Origin: Agromyces luteolus
GTDB taxonomy: Bacteria > Actinomycetota > Actinomycetes > Actinomycetales > Microbacteriaceae
Assembly: GCF_009729855.1 (NCBI RefSeq)
Contig: NZ_WODA01000026.1
Location: 83,243 to 147,242 of the forward strand
Reading direction: 5' to 3'
Length of the DNA: 64,000 nt
Program-made: the position numbers and the translations under genes
Notes under the pieces: model-generated
The model's database searches: none
What the model saw: only the letters and a program-made list of their open reading frames with translations
Told to the model about the DNA's origin: nothing
In this document: piece after piece, positions 41,374-51,393 of the stretch
Layout of the letters: each line of letters opens with the position of its first letter
Numbering within the stretch: position 1 is the stretch's first letter

Positions 41374-42983
41374 CCAACGCGCTCGTGCCCCTGATGGTGC
41401 TGCTTCCGCTCCTCGGCGCCGCGGTGGCGCTCATGCTCGGCCGCCGCCAGCGCGCCCAGATGGCGGTGAGCACGCTGGTGCTCGCGGCCGTCGCGGCGAT
41501 CGCCGCCGTGCTGCTCGCGCAGGTCGACGCGTCGGGCTCGGGCATCGCGGTCGCCGTCGGGGCGTGGCCGCCGCCGTTCGGCATCGTGCTCGTCGTCGAC
41601 CGCCTGTCGGCGATCATGATCATCATCTCGGCGCTGATGCTGCTGGGCGTCCTCGTCTACGCCGTCGGCCAGGGCATCGCCGACCAGCACCGCGAGACGC
41701 CGGTGTCGATCTTCCATCCGACCTACCTGATCCTGTCGGCCGGCGTGTTCAACGCGTTCATCGCGGGCGACCTCTTCAACCTCTACGTCGGCTTCGAGAT
41801 CCTGCTGTCGGCGAGCTACGTGCTGCTGACGCTCGGCGGCACGGGCGAGCGCATCCGCGCGGGCGTGACGTACATCATCGTGAGCCTCGTGTCGTCGCTG
41901 TTCTTCCTCAGCGCGATCGCCCTCGTGTACGGCGCGACCGGCACCGCGAACATCGCGCAGCTGTCGGTGCGCCTCGCCGAGCTGCCGCAGGACATCCAGC
42001 TGATCCTGCACCTGCTGCTGCTCATCGCGTTCGGCATCAAGGCCGCGGTCTTCCCGCTGTCGTTCTGGCTTCCCGACTCGTACCCGACGGCGCCCGCGCC
42101 GGTCACGGCCGTGTTCGCCGGCCTGCTCACGAAGGTCGGCGTCTACGCCATCATCCGCACCGAGACGGTGATCTTCCCCGAGTCCGACCTGTCGACGCTC
42201 TTCCTCGTGATCGGCGGGCTGACGCTCGCGGTCGGCATCCTCGGCGCGCTCACGCAGGCCGACATCAAGCGGCTGCTCTCGTTCACGCTCGTGAGCCACA
42301 TCGGCTACATGATCTTCGGCATCGGGCTCGCGAGCATCGCGGGCCTCGCCGCGACGATCTACTACGTCATCCACCACATCAGCGTGCAGACGACGCTGTT
42401 CCTCACGACGGGACTCATCGAGCGGTTCGGCGGGTCGACGTCGATCACCCGCCTCGGCGGGCTGCGTCGTGCGTCGCCGATGCTCGCCGTCCTGTTCTTC
42501 GTGCCGGCGATGAACCTCGGCGGCATCCCGCCGTTCTCCGGCTTCCTCGGCAAGGTCGGCCTCTTCGTCGCCGGTGCGGATGCCGCGGGCGGCACGCCCG
42601 CGACCGAGACGCTCGGCACCTCCTCCCCCGGACCCGACTGGCTCATCTGGACGGTCGTCGCGATCGGCGCCGCGACGTCCCTCGTCACGCTGTACGCGCT
42701 CGCGCGCTTCTGGAACCTCGCGTTCTGGCGTCCGAAGGCCGAGCTCGAGGGCTATCGCTCGCGGATCATCGACTCCGTGCAGGAGGCGCCCGCGGGCGCC
42801 ACGGTCGTCGCCACGCGCACGACCCCCGTCCTCATGCTCGCCGCGACGGCGTCGCTCGTCGCCCTGACCATCGCGCTCACGGTCTTCGCCGGGCCGCTGT
42901 TCGAGCTGTCCGGTCGGGCCGCGGAGAACCTGCGCGACGCGAGCGTGTACGTCTCGATCGTCTTCCCGGGGGGTGTGTCATGA
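41370..42983 (+). CDS. mrpD: Mrp Na+/H+ antiporter subunit D
   Basis: 537 residues, NuoN/NuoM-like proton channel with about 14 helices. GDLFNLYVGFEILLSASYVL has the key Glu. IKAAVFPLSFWLPDSYPTAP and IKRLLSFTLVSHIGYM contain the conserved Lys and His residues. An extra hydrophilic loop of about 20 residues (GADAAGGTPATETLG) sits between late helices. Starts within the mrpC stop (ATGA). Confidence 0.93.
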   Translation: MTNALVPLMVLLPLLGAAVALMLGRRQRAQMAVSTLVLAAVAAIAAVLLAQVDASGSGIAVAVGAWPPPFGIVLVVDRLSAIMIIISALMLLGVLVYAVGQGIADQHRETPVSIFHPTYLILSAGVFNAFIAGDLFNLYVGFEILLSASYVLLTLGGTGERIRAGVTYIIVSLVSSLFFLSAIALVYGATGTANIAQLSVRLAELPQDIQLILHLLLLIAFGIKAAVFPLSFWLPDSYPTAPAPVTAVFAGLLTKVGVYAIIRTETVIFPESDLSTLFLVIGGLTLAVGILGALTQADIKRLLSFTLVSHIGYMIFGIGLASIAGLAATIYYVIHHISVQTTLFLTTGLIERFGGSTSITRLGGLRRASPMLAVLFFVPAMNLGGIPPFSGFLGKVGLFVAGADAAGGTPATETLGTSSPGPDWLIWTVVAIGAATSLVTLYALARFWNLAFWRPKAELEGYRSRIIDSVQEAPAGATVVATRTTPVLMLAATASLVALTIALTVFAGPLFELSGRAAENLRDASVYVSIVFPGGVS

Positions 42984-43678
42984 CGGATGCCGCGCGCCGG
43001 CGGGGTGCGGCCGACTCTGCCTCGGCCGGCGCCCCGGCGAGCCCGCCGACGGCACCGCGCGACGACCTCACGCGGTGGCAGGTGGTGTGGCGGCAGCTGC
43101 CGCTGCTCGCCGCGCTCGTCGCGCTCTGGCTGTTCCTGTGGGACCACGTCGACGTGCTCACGGTCACCACGGGGGTGATCCTCGCGATCCTGGTGACGCG
43201 CGCGCTGTACCTGCCGCCGGTGCTGCTCAGCGGCAGGTTCAACCTGTGGCGCGGGCTGATCCTCGGGCTCGTGATGATGTACGACGTCGCGGTCGCCTCG
43301 ATCCAGGTCGCCGCTCGGGCCGTGCAGCCCGGCTGGCAGCCGATGAACGCGATCATCGCCGTGCAGCTGCTCACCCGGTCCGATCTGGTGACCACCCTCA
43401 CGGCCGAGGCGATCACGGTCGTCCCGGGCACCGTCGTCGTCGACATCGACCGCGAACGTGGCCTGCTGTACCTGCACGCGTTCGGCACGCGCACCGAGGC
43501 CGACCTCGAGAAGGCGCGGGCGCACGTGCTCGCCACCGAGGAGCGGATCGTGCTCGCGATCGGCACGCACGAACAGGCCGAAGCCGTCCGCGCGGCCAGG
43601 CGGCAGCGGAAGCTGGAGGGTCGTCCGCCGTCGGAGACCGAGCCCGTCGAGGTGCCCGACCGGGAGGAGGACGCATGA
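42980..43678 (+). CDS. mrpE: Mrp Na+/H+ antiporter subunit E
   Basis: 232 residues. A 45-residue disordered N-terminus precedes two or three helices and the MrpE domain: FNLWRGLILGLVMMYDVAVA, VQLLTRSDLVTTLTAEAITV and VPGTVVVDID. An acidic C-terminal tail follows. Longer than the Bacillus protein at both ends. Overlaps mrpD by ATGA. Confidence 0.9.
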   Translation: MTDAARRRGAADSASAGAPASPPTAPRDDLTRWQVVWRQLPLLAALVALWLFLWDHVDVLTVTTGVILAILVTRALYLPPVLLSGRFNLWRGLILGLVMMYDVAVASIQVAARAVQPGWQPMNAIIAVQLLTRSDLVTTLTAEAITVVPGTVVVDIDRERGLLYLHAFGTRTEADLEKARAHVLATEERIVLAIGTHEQAEAVRAARRQRKLEGRPPSETEPVEVPDREEDA

Positions 43679-43947
43679 GCGCGCTCGCCGTGATGGGCAT
43701 CGTCGCCGGGGCCATGTTCGGCGTCGGCGCGATCGCCGCGCTCGTCCGGATCATCCGCGGGCCGACGATGCTCGATCGCGCCCTGGCGACCGACGTGCTG
43801 CTCGCGATCGCGATGTGCGGCCTCGCCGCCGAGATGGCGATCAACCGGCACACCGACACCCTGGTCGTGCTGCTCGTGCTCGCGCTCTTCGCCATCGTGG
43901 GGTCGATCGCGATCGCGCGCTTCATCGGGAAGGAGGACCGCTCGTGA
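43675..43947 (+). CDS. mrpF: Mrp Na+/H+ antiporter subunit F
   Basis: 90 residues with three helices. RIIRGPTMLDRALATDVLLA is the signature, with the conserved Asp. Starts by ATGA overlap with mrpE behind GGAGGAC. Confidence 0.92.
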   Translation: MSALAVMGIVAGAMFGVGAIAALVRIIRGPTMLDRALATDVLLAIAMCGLAAEMAINRHTDTLVVLLVLALFAIVGSIAIARFIGKEDRS

Positions 43948-44312
43948 ACCCCGTCGAGCTGGGCGTGGGCGCCCTCATCCTCCTCAGCGGCTTCCTGTCG
44001 ATGGCGGCGGGCGTCGGGGCGCTGCGCTTCCCCGACGTGCTGAGCCGCCTGCACGCCGCCACGAAGCCGCAGGTGCTCGGCCTCGCGGTCGTGCTCCTCG
44101 CGATCGTGCTGCGCGTGCCGAGCTGGGGCGTCGTGTCGACGGTCGTGCTGATCATGACCTTCCAGCTGCTCACCCAGCCGATGACGGCGCACATGCTCGG
44201 CCGCGCGTCCTACCGCTCCGACGAGCTCCGCCGCGACCTCCTGATCCGCGACGACCTCGGCCGCGACATCGCCGAGCACGAGCGCGAGCGCGACGACGAC
44301 CCGGCACGCTGA
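43944..44312 (+). CDS. mrpG: Mrp Na+/H+ antiporter subunit G
   Basis: 122 residues with three helices. ALRFPDVLSRLHAATKPQVL is the MrpG signature. The C-terminal cytoplasmic tail (ELRRDLLIRDDLGRD) is charged. GTG start overlaps the mrpF stop (GTGA) with AGGAGG upstream. Last gene of the mrp operon; no clear terminator in the short spacer to the kinase gene. Confidence 0.92.
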   Translation: MNPVELGVGALILLSGFLSMAAGVGALRFPDVLSRLHAATKPQVLGLAVVLLAIVLRVPSWGVVSTVVLIMTFQLLTQPMTAHMLGRASYRSDELRRDLLIRDDLGRDIAEHERERDDDPAR

Positions 44313-44345
44313 CCGCTCGGCGCGGGGGCCGAAGCCGTTGCGGGC

Positions 44346-46694
44346 TTGCCGCGTCGCGAGGAGAATACGCCCCGGGTCGCATTGCCGCGAAGGTCTCTGA
44401 CGAAGGAGGCCAGCATCACCGAGCGGGATCGTCGGATCAGCGAGGAGGACTACCGGAGCCTCCAGCGCGACTACACCGACGCCACTGAGCAGTTCGCGGC
44501 GATGAACGAGGTTCTCTCGGCGCTCGGCCGTTCCTCGTCAGACCCTGACGCCGTGCTCGACACCGTCGTGGAGAGCGCCATGAACCTCTGCCGCGCGGCG
44601 GCGGCGCAGGTCTACCTCATCGACGGCGACCACTTCGTGCTCTCGTCGTCGGTGGGCCTCTCTCCTGAATTCGTGGCGCACCTCGCTGCACATCCCCTGA
44701 AGCGCGACCGCGATTCGCTCGTCGGACGCGTGACCCTCGATCGCCGGATCGGACAGGTCGCCGACGTGCTCGACGACCCCGACTACGGAAGGCAGGACCT
44801 GCAGCGCATCGGCGGCTTCCGGACCCTCATCTCCGCGCCGATGCTCCTCGACGACGAGGTCGTCGGCACGCTCTCGCTCTACCGGACCGAGGTCGAGCCG
44901 TTCGACGAGCGCGCGATCGCGCTGCTAGGGGCGTTCGCCGCGCAAGCCGCGATCGTCGTGCGCAATGTGCACCTCGTACTGGAACTCGAGGAGCGCGGCA
45001 TCGAGCTCGCGCGCCGCGTCGAACAGCTCGAAGCGCTGAGCGAGGTCGGCGAAGCGGTGAGCTCGAGCCTGGTCCTCGACGAGGTGCTCTCGAACATCAT
45101 CATGAACGCCGTCCGGTTCACGGGCTGCGACGGGGGCTCGATCATGGAGTACATCGCAGCGGAGCGCAGCTTCTCGGTGCGCAGCGCCTACGCGAGCAGC
45201 GACGAGCTCCTGAGTCGGCTCCGCGGAATCCGGGTCGACCTCGAGACGACGCTCGTCGGCCGCGCGGCCCTGGAGGGGCACCCGATCGCGGTCGCCGACC
45301 TCGCGGCCGTGGAGCTCGATCCGCACCTTCGGATCCTCTTCGACGACGGATGGCGCTCGGTACTCGCGGCTCCGGTGCTGCGCGGCACTCGCATCATCGG
45401 GGCGCTGGTCGTCCGGCGCCGCACGCCAGGCGAATTCTCCGACGAGTCGATCGAGTTCCTCGAGACGTTCGCGAGTCAGTCCGCACTCGCGGTGTGGAAC
45501 GCCCGGCTCTACCGCGAGCTCGAGACGAAGACCGCGGAACTCCAAGTCGTCAGCCAGCACAAGTCCGAATTTCTGGCGAGCATGTCGCACGAGCTCCGGA
45601 CGCCGCTGAACGCCGTCATCGGCTTCTCGGAAGTTCTGCTCGAGCGGATGTTCGGCGAGCTCAATGATCGGCAGGACGAGTACCTCCGGGATATCCTCAG
45701 CTCTGGTCGTCACCTGCTCCAACTGCTCAACGACATCCTCGACCTCTCGAAGGTCGAGGCCGGGCAGATGGAACTCTCGATCTCTCGCTTCTCCGCACGG
45801 TCGGCGATGGAGTACTCGATCTCCATGGTCCGCGAGCGGGCGGCGCTCCACGGCCTCGCGATCACCCTCGACATGGAGACCGAGATCGACGGCATCGAGT
45901 CGGACGAGTTGCGGTTCAAGCAGGTGTTGCTCAACCTGCTCAGCAACGCAGTCAAGTTCACTCCGGACGGCGGCCACATCGCGGTGACCGCCCGCCGAGA
46001 GGGCGACGAGATGGCCGTCACCGTGGAGGACGACGGCAACGGCATCGCTCAGGAGGACCGGGAGCGCATCTTCGAGTCGTTCCAGCAGGGTCACCGCGGC
46101 GCGCAGAGCGAGGAGGGCACGGGTCTCGGCCTGACGTTGTGCCGGCGAATCGTCGCGCTGCTCGGGGGCAGGATGTGGCTCGAGTCGGACCTGGGCGTCG
46201 GCAGCACCTTCGGCTTCACGGTGCCGATGACCGTCCGAGCGCGCGACGAGGACTCGCGAGCCACCGACGAGGCGCACCTGCCGGTGATCGTGGTGATCGA
46301 CGACGATCGTGCCTCGCTCGACCTGATGACCGCCTACCTCGACGGCCTCGGCGTCCGCGTCGTCCACGCACGCGACGGAGAGGAGGGGATCGAATCGGTC
46401 AGGGCGACCATCCCCGCCGCGGTCCTGCTCGACATCCGACTTCCGCGTCTCAGCGGCTGGGAGGTCCTGTCCCGCCTGCGCGAGGACGAGGCCGTGGCTG
46501 CGGTGCCGGTGATCATCGTCTCGATCCTCGACGAGCGCGCACGCGGACTGGCACTCGGCGCTTCCGAGTACCTGATCAAGCCGGTGAGTCGCGACGATCT
46601 CGTCGACGCGCTCCGTCGAGCCGGCGCCGTCGGCGTCGCCGGCCCCGCCCCGAGTGCGGACGGGATCGAGTCGGCACGGGGGGAGACGGTCTGA
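44346..46694 (+). CDS. Hybrid sensor histidine kinase: GAF-GAF-HisKA-HATPase-REC
   Basis: 782 residues at maximum. Cytoplasmic, no membrane helix. GAF domains at about 60-215 and 230-390 probably sense a small ligand. HisKA has the phosphorylated H415 (SMSHELRTPLNAV). HATPase_c shows NLLSNAVKFTPDGG (N box) and EEGTGLGLTLCRR (G2 box). The C-terminal receiver has D696 (LLDIRLPRLSG). The start is uncertain: TTG 44346 and TTG 44382 lack a ribosome site. A strong GAAGGAGG at 44402-44409 is followed after 5 nt by an in-frame ATC (44415). Its stop overlaps the next ATG by 1 nt (TGATG). Confidence 0.88.
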   Translation: MPRREENTPRVALPRRSLTKEASITERDRRISEEDYRSLQRDYTDATEQFAAMNEVLSALGRSSSDPDAVLDTVVESAMNLCRAAAAQVYLIDGDHFVLSSSVGLSPEFVAHLAAHPLKRDRDSLVGRVTLDRRIGQVADVLDDPDYGRQDLQRIGGFRTLISAPMLLDDEVVGTLSLYRTEVEPFDERAIALLGAFAAQAAIVVRNVHLVLELEERGIELARRVEQLEALSEVGEAVSSSLVLDEVLSNIIMNAVRFTGCDGGSIMEYIAAERSFSVRSAYASSDELLSRLRGIRVDLETTLVGRAALEGHPIAVADLAAVELDPHLRILFDDGWRSVLAAPVLRGTRIIGALVVRRRTPGEFSDESIEFLETFASQSALAVWNARLYRELETKTAELQVVSQHKSEFLASMSHELRTPLNAVIGFSEVLLERMFGELNDRQDEYLRDILSSGRHLLQLLNDILDLSKVEAGQMELSISRFSARSAMEYSISMVRERAALHGLAITLDMETEIDGIESDELRFKQVLLNLLSNAVKFTPDGGHIAVTARREGDEMAVTVEDDGNGIAQEDRERIFESFQQGHRGAQSEEGTGLGLTLCRRIVALLGGRMWLESDLGVGSTFGFTVPMTVRARDEDSRATDEAHLPVIVVIDDDRASLDLMTAYLDGLGVRVVHARDGEEGIESVRATIPAAVLLDIRLPRLSGWEVLSRLREDEAVAAVPVIIVSILDERARGLALGASEYLIKPVSRDDLVDALRRAGAVGVAGPAPSADGIESARGETV

Positions 46695-47072
46695 TGGACG
46701 GTCGTCGCGTCCTCGTCGTCGAGGACAACCAGCTGAATCTCAAGCTGGTCCGCGACGTGCTGAGCGCGTCGGGCTTCGAGATCGTCGAGGCGCACACGGG
46801 CGAGGAGGGCGTCGAGCTCGCGGCCAGCTGCGCCCCCGACCTCGTGCTCATGGACCTCCAGCTTCCCGGCATCGACGGGTACGAGGCGCTCCGCCGGCTG
46901 CGGCTCGACCCGCGGTTCGACTCGGTGCCCGTGGTCGCGGTGACCGCCTTCGCCATGAAGGAGGACCGCGACCGCACCGCACGCGAGGGCTTCGACGGCT
47001 ATCTCGTCAAGCCCATCAGCGTCCCTGCGCTGCCGTCGCAGGTCGGGGACTTCCTGGATCGGGGACGGACGA

Positions 47073-47083
<11 letters not shown>
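46694..47083 (+). CDS. Single-domain response regulator (CheY/DivK-like)
   Basis: 129 residues, receiver domain only. VLVVEDNQLNLKLVRDVL holds the acidic pocket, D54 is the phosphoacceptor (LVLMDLQLPGIDGYE), and DGYLVKPIS holds the conserved Lys. The NQLNLKL motif is typical of DivK-like regulators that act by protein contact. Starts in the stop of the kinase gene and overlaps the next gene by 11 nt, so it should relay phosphate between the kinase and the cyclase or another target. Confidence 0.9.
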
Positions 47084-48205
<1,122 letters not shown>

Positions 48206-48209
<4 letters not shown>

Positions 48210-49807
48210 CCACCACACGAGCAGCAACCGATCCGATCGTGGCGCCGCACGGAACCGTGACACTCGCGGACCTCGACGACGCCGCGCGAGCGGCGCGGTT
48301 CGATGCATTGCAGGCGCGGATGGCATCCGTATGGGACGCCATGCGGCTCGACCTCGACGGCGAATCGGTCGTCGTCGTGCCGTCGGTCTCCCTGAGCCCG
48401 ACGGTCCAGCGTGCGGGGAGCCTGGCACAGGCCTTCGAGGAGCGCTACCTGTTTCTCCTCCTGCTCCTGCGACAGCCGCGCCTGCGCATGGTCTACGTCA
48501 CCTCGACGCCCATCGATCCGCGGATCATCGAGTACTACCTCGCACTGCTCCCCGGCGTCATCCCGAGTCACGCGCTCGCCCGGCTGACACTGGTCGCCGT
48601 AGGCGACTCCACTCCCCGGTCGCTCACGGAGAAACTACTCGAGCGACCGGCGCTGCTCGCGAAGATCCGTGCTCAGGTCCCAGACCCGACGCACAGCCAC
48701 CTGATCCCGTACAACACCACCGAACTCGAGCGCGACCTCGCACTGACACTCGGGATCCCAATGTACGGCGCGGATCCTCGCCTTTCGGCGCTCGGCAGCA
48801 AGACCGGATGCCGGCGGATCTTCAGCTCCGTGGGCGTCCGGCATCCGCTCGGAGCCGAGGACCTGCACAGCCTCGACGAGGTCGTCGACGCTGTCGCCGG
48901 CCTGATGATCGAGCAGCCGTCGCTCGCACAGGTCATCGTCAAGCTCAACGAGGGTGTCTCCGGCGCCGGGAACGCCCTCGTCGACCTGCACGGGATCGAT
49001 GCCGTGCCCGAGGCGGAGCGCCGGGCCGCGATCGCGGAGCGAGTTCGCGACATGCGATTCGAGCTTCCGGAGACGCCGTTCGACACGTACGTCGAACGAC
49101 TCGACTCCGACGGCGGCATCGTCGAGGAGCGGATCGTCGGCGACGACCTGCTGAGCCCGAGCGTGCAGCTTCGGATCCTGCCCGACGGCGCGGTCGAGCT
49201 CCTCTCGACCCACGACCAACTGCTCGGTGGACCCTCCGGCCAGAGCTACCTCGGCTGCCGGTTCCCCGCCGATCCGGCGTACTCGCGCGTCATCGCCGAC
49301 GCCGCGACGGCCGTCGGCGAACGCCTGGCCGCCGACGGCGTCCTCGGCCGGTTCGCCGTCGACTTCGTCGTGGTGCCGGATGCCGCGGGAGGGTGGTCGA
49401 CTTACGCGATCGAGATCAACCTGCGCAAGGGAGGGACGACGCATCCGTTTCTCACCCTGCAGTTCCTGACCGACGGACGGTACGACGCGAAGACCGGCCG
49501 TTTCCTGACGCCGGACGGCGTGGAGAAGCATCTCGTCGCTACGGACCATCTCGAGGCGCACGAACTGCGTGCCCTGTCGATCGGCGACCTCTTCGACGTC
49601 GTGGCCCGCCACGGCCTGCACTTCGACCCGTCGAGACGGGCGGGTATCGTCTTCCACATGATCAGCTCGCTCACCGAGCACGGCCGCGTCGGCATGACCG
49701 CAGTGGGTGACACGCCCGAGCACGCCACGGCGCTCTACGAGCGCGCCTCGCGAGTGCTCCTCGATGAGGCGCGCGCCGCAGGCCGGCCGCTCGAACTGCC
49801 CGGGTGA
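48206..49807 (+). CDS. ATP-grasp ligase, peptide-ligase PGM1-related type
   Basis: 533 residues. The N-terminal 170 residues (VVVVPSVSLSPTVQRAGSLA, YLFLLLLLRQPRLRMVYVTS) and the DPRLSALGSKTGCRRIFSSV entry match proteins named PGM1-related, after the pheganomycin peptide ligase. ATP-grasp features: VIVKLNEGVSGAGNALVDL (ATP-binding Lys and Gly-rich loop), FDTYVERLDSDGGIVEERIV, and a metal-binding tail YAIEINLRKGGTTHP. Such enzymes ligate a carboxylate to an amine through an acyl-phosphate. Being translationally coupled to a kinase/cyclase cascade (ATGA overlap) is unusual and suggests a signal-dependent product. Substrates unknown. Confidence 0.78.
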
Positions 49808-49818
49808 TCGGAGGTCAC

Positions 49819-50433
49819 GTGGATCGCGTCTGGTACGTCGCCTACGGCTCCAACCTGTCCTCCCGGCGCTTCCGCTGCTACGTCGCGGGTGGGCGGCCCG
49901 AGGGCGGTGCACGCACCTACGTGGGCTGCCGAGATCGCACGGAGCCGCTCGAGGATGCGCCCGTCGACGTCCCGGGCGCCGTGTACTTCGGCGGCGCGTC
50001 CCGGGTGTGGGGCGGCGGGATCGCGACCTACGACCCGCACGCCCGCGGCAGCCTCGCCGGCCGCGCGTACCTGCTCACCGTGGGCCAACTCGCGGACGTC
50101 GTCGCGCAGGAGACCCGGACGCCCGTCGAGGCCGCCCTCGACCTCGGCCGGATGCATCCGGCGACGGGTCGACTGCACCTCGGTCCCGGACGCTACCGGA
50201 CCCTGGTGCGCGTCGGCGCGCGCCGCGGCATCCCGCTGGTCACCCTCGCCGCCGATCACGAGCGCGACGTCGCCGCGCCGTCCGCCGCGTACCTCCGGAC
50301 GATGGCGGCGGGCCTCCGCGAGTCGAGGGGCTGGCCGCCGGCGATCGTCGGGCGCTACCTCGCCGCGCTCGCGGGCGCACGGCCGCGGTGGACGCCGTCG
50401 GCCATCACCGACCTGGCCCGCGTCGCGGCGTGA
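49819..50433 (+). CDS. Gamma-glutamylcyclotransferase-like protein
   Basis: 204 residues. WYVAYGSNLSSRRFRCYV is the YGSNL nucleotide/substrate-loop signature of the GGCT fold. The family releases 5-oxoproline from gamma-glutamyl compounds. I cannot place the catalytic Glu with certainty. Start chosen at GTG 49819, with GGAGG at 49810-49814 inside and after the ATP-grasp stop; GTG 49804 (overlapping by 4 nt) is the alternative. Last gene of the kinase cluster. A ligase beside a cyclotransferase-like protein suggests making and unmaking a gamma-linked amide (inference). Confidence 0.75.
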   Translation: MDRVWYVAYGSNLSSRRFRCYVAGGRPEGGARTYVGCRDRTEPLEDAPVDVPGAVYFGGASRVWGGGIATYDPHARGSLAGRAYLLTVGQLADVVAQETRTPVEAALDLGRMHPATGRLHLGPGRYRTLVRVGARRGIPLVTLAADHERDVAAPSAAYLRTMAAGLRESRGWPPAIVGRYLAALAGARPRWTPSAITDLARVAA

Positions 50434-50469
50434 GTCCCCGCTGCGTCCGGAAGGCCGACAGCCCGGGCC

Positions 50470-51243
50470 TCAGCCGCGACCGGTGAACTGCGGCGTGCGC
50501 TTCTCCTGGAACGCGGCGAAGCCCTCGCGGTAGTCGTCGGTGTCGCAGAGCGCGGCCTGGGCGCGGTTCTCGTCGGACATCGACGCCCAGAGCCCGTGCC
50601 GGTGGTCGCGCAGGTCGGCGACGAGCCGCTTCGAGGCGATGAACGCCTGCGTGGGGCCGGATGCCGCCTCCCGCGCCGCGGCGCGCGTCGCCTCGAGCAC
50701 CTCGTCGGCGGGGAGCACCCGGGAGAAGAGTCCCGCGGCGACCGCCTCGGCGCCGGTCATCAGCCGCCCCGTGACGATGAGGTCCATCGTGCGGTGCGCG
50801 CCGAGGCGCTCGACGAACAGCGCGTGGCCGCCGGAGTCGAGCGTCGCGCCGAGGTTCTTGAAGGGCGAGCCGATCTTCGCGGTGTCGGCCACGTACACGA
50901 TGTCGCTCGCGATGAGCAGGCCGAGGCCGACCCCGAGGCATGCCCCGTGCGCGACCGCGAACGTGGGCGCCGGGAAGCGCGACATCCGCTTCAGCAGCGG
51001 CTCGACCCGCCCGCCGAGGTAGCCCTGCACGTCGTCGTCGCGCGGTTCGACGCCCGCGATGTCGCGCCCGGCGCAGAACGCGCGCCCCTCGCCCCGCAGC
51101 ACGAGCGCGCGCACCCCGGTGAACTCCGCCTGGTCGTACGCCTCGCCGAGCTCGTCGAGCGCGGCCTCGCCGAGCGCGTTGAGCTTCGCGGGGGCGTTCA
51201 GCGTGATCTCGGCCACGCCGTCGTGGATCTCGAGCTCGATCAT
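50470..51243 (-). CDS. Enoyl-CoA hydratase/isomerase family protein, probably of phenylacetate degradation
   Basis: 257 residues, crotonase fold. LRGEGRAFCAGRDIAG and AHGACLGVGLGLLIASDIVY form the oxyanion hole. LGATLDSGGHALFVERLG has the Asp where PaaG-type isomerases carry it. Next to paaE-A, so possibly the ring 1,2-epoxyphenylacetyl-CoA isomerase (PaaG) or another hydratase of the pathway. It follows paaE after 150 bp of spacer without recognisable features. A purine-rich GAGAGAGAAGAGAGA precedes ATG 51243. Confidence 0.82.
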   Translation of the reverse strand: MIELEIHDGVAEITLNAPAKLNALGEAALDELGEAYDQAEFTGVRALVLRGEGRAFCAGRDIAGVEPRDDDVQGYLGGRVEPLLKRMSRFPAPTFAVAHGACLGVGLGLLIASDIVYVADTAKIGSPFKNLGATLDSGGHALFVERLGAHRTMDLIVTGRLMTGAEAVAAGLFSRVLPADEVLEATRAAAREAASGPTQAFIASKRLVADLRDHRHGLWASMSDENRAQAALCDTDDYREGFAAFQEKRTPQFTGRG

Positions 51244-51393
51244 CCGTCTCTCTTCTCTCTCGGTGCTCTCGCTACTCCTCGGGGCCGCCGAGCGCGTGTA
51301 CTTCCGACGAACGCGTTTGCGGATGCAATCGCGCTCGACGGATTCACACGCGCTCGGCGAACGCGTGGTCGAACCGGTGGTGGCGCGGAGTGC

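Noticed and set aside
51244..51393. Possible small gene between paaE and the enoyl-CoA hydratase
   Set aside because: No frame with a start, ribosome site and protein-like composition; appears to be plain spacer.
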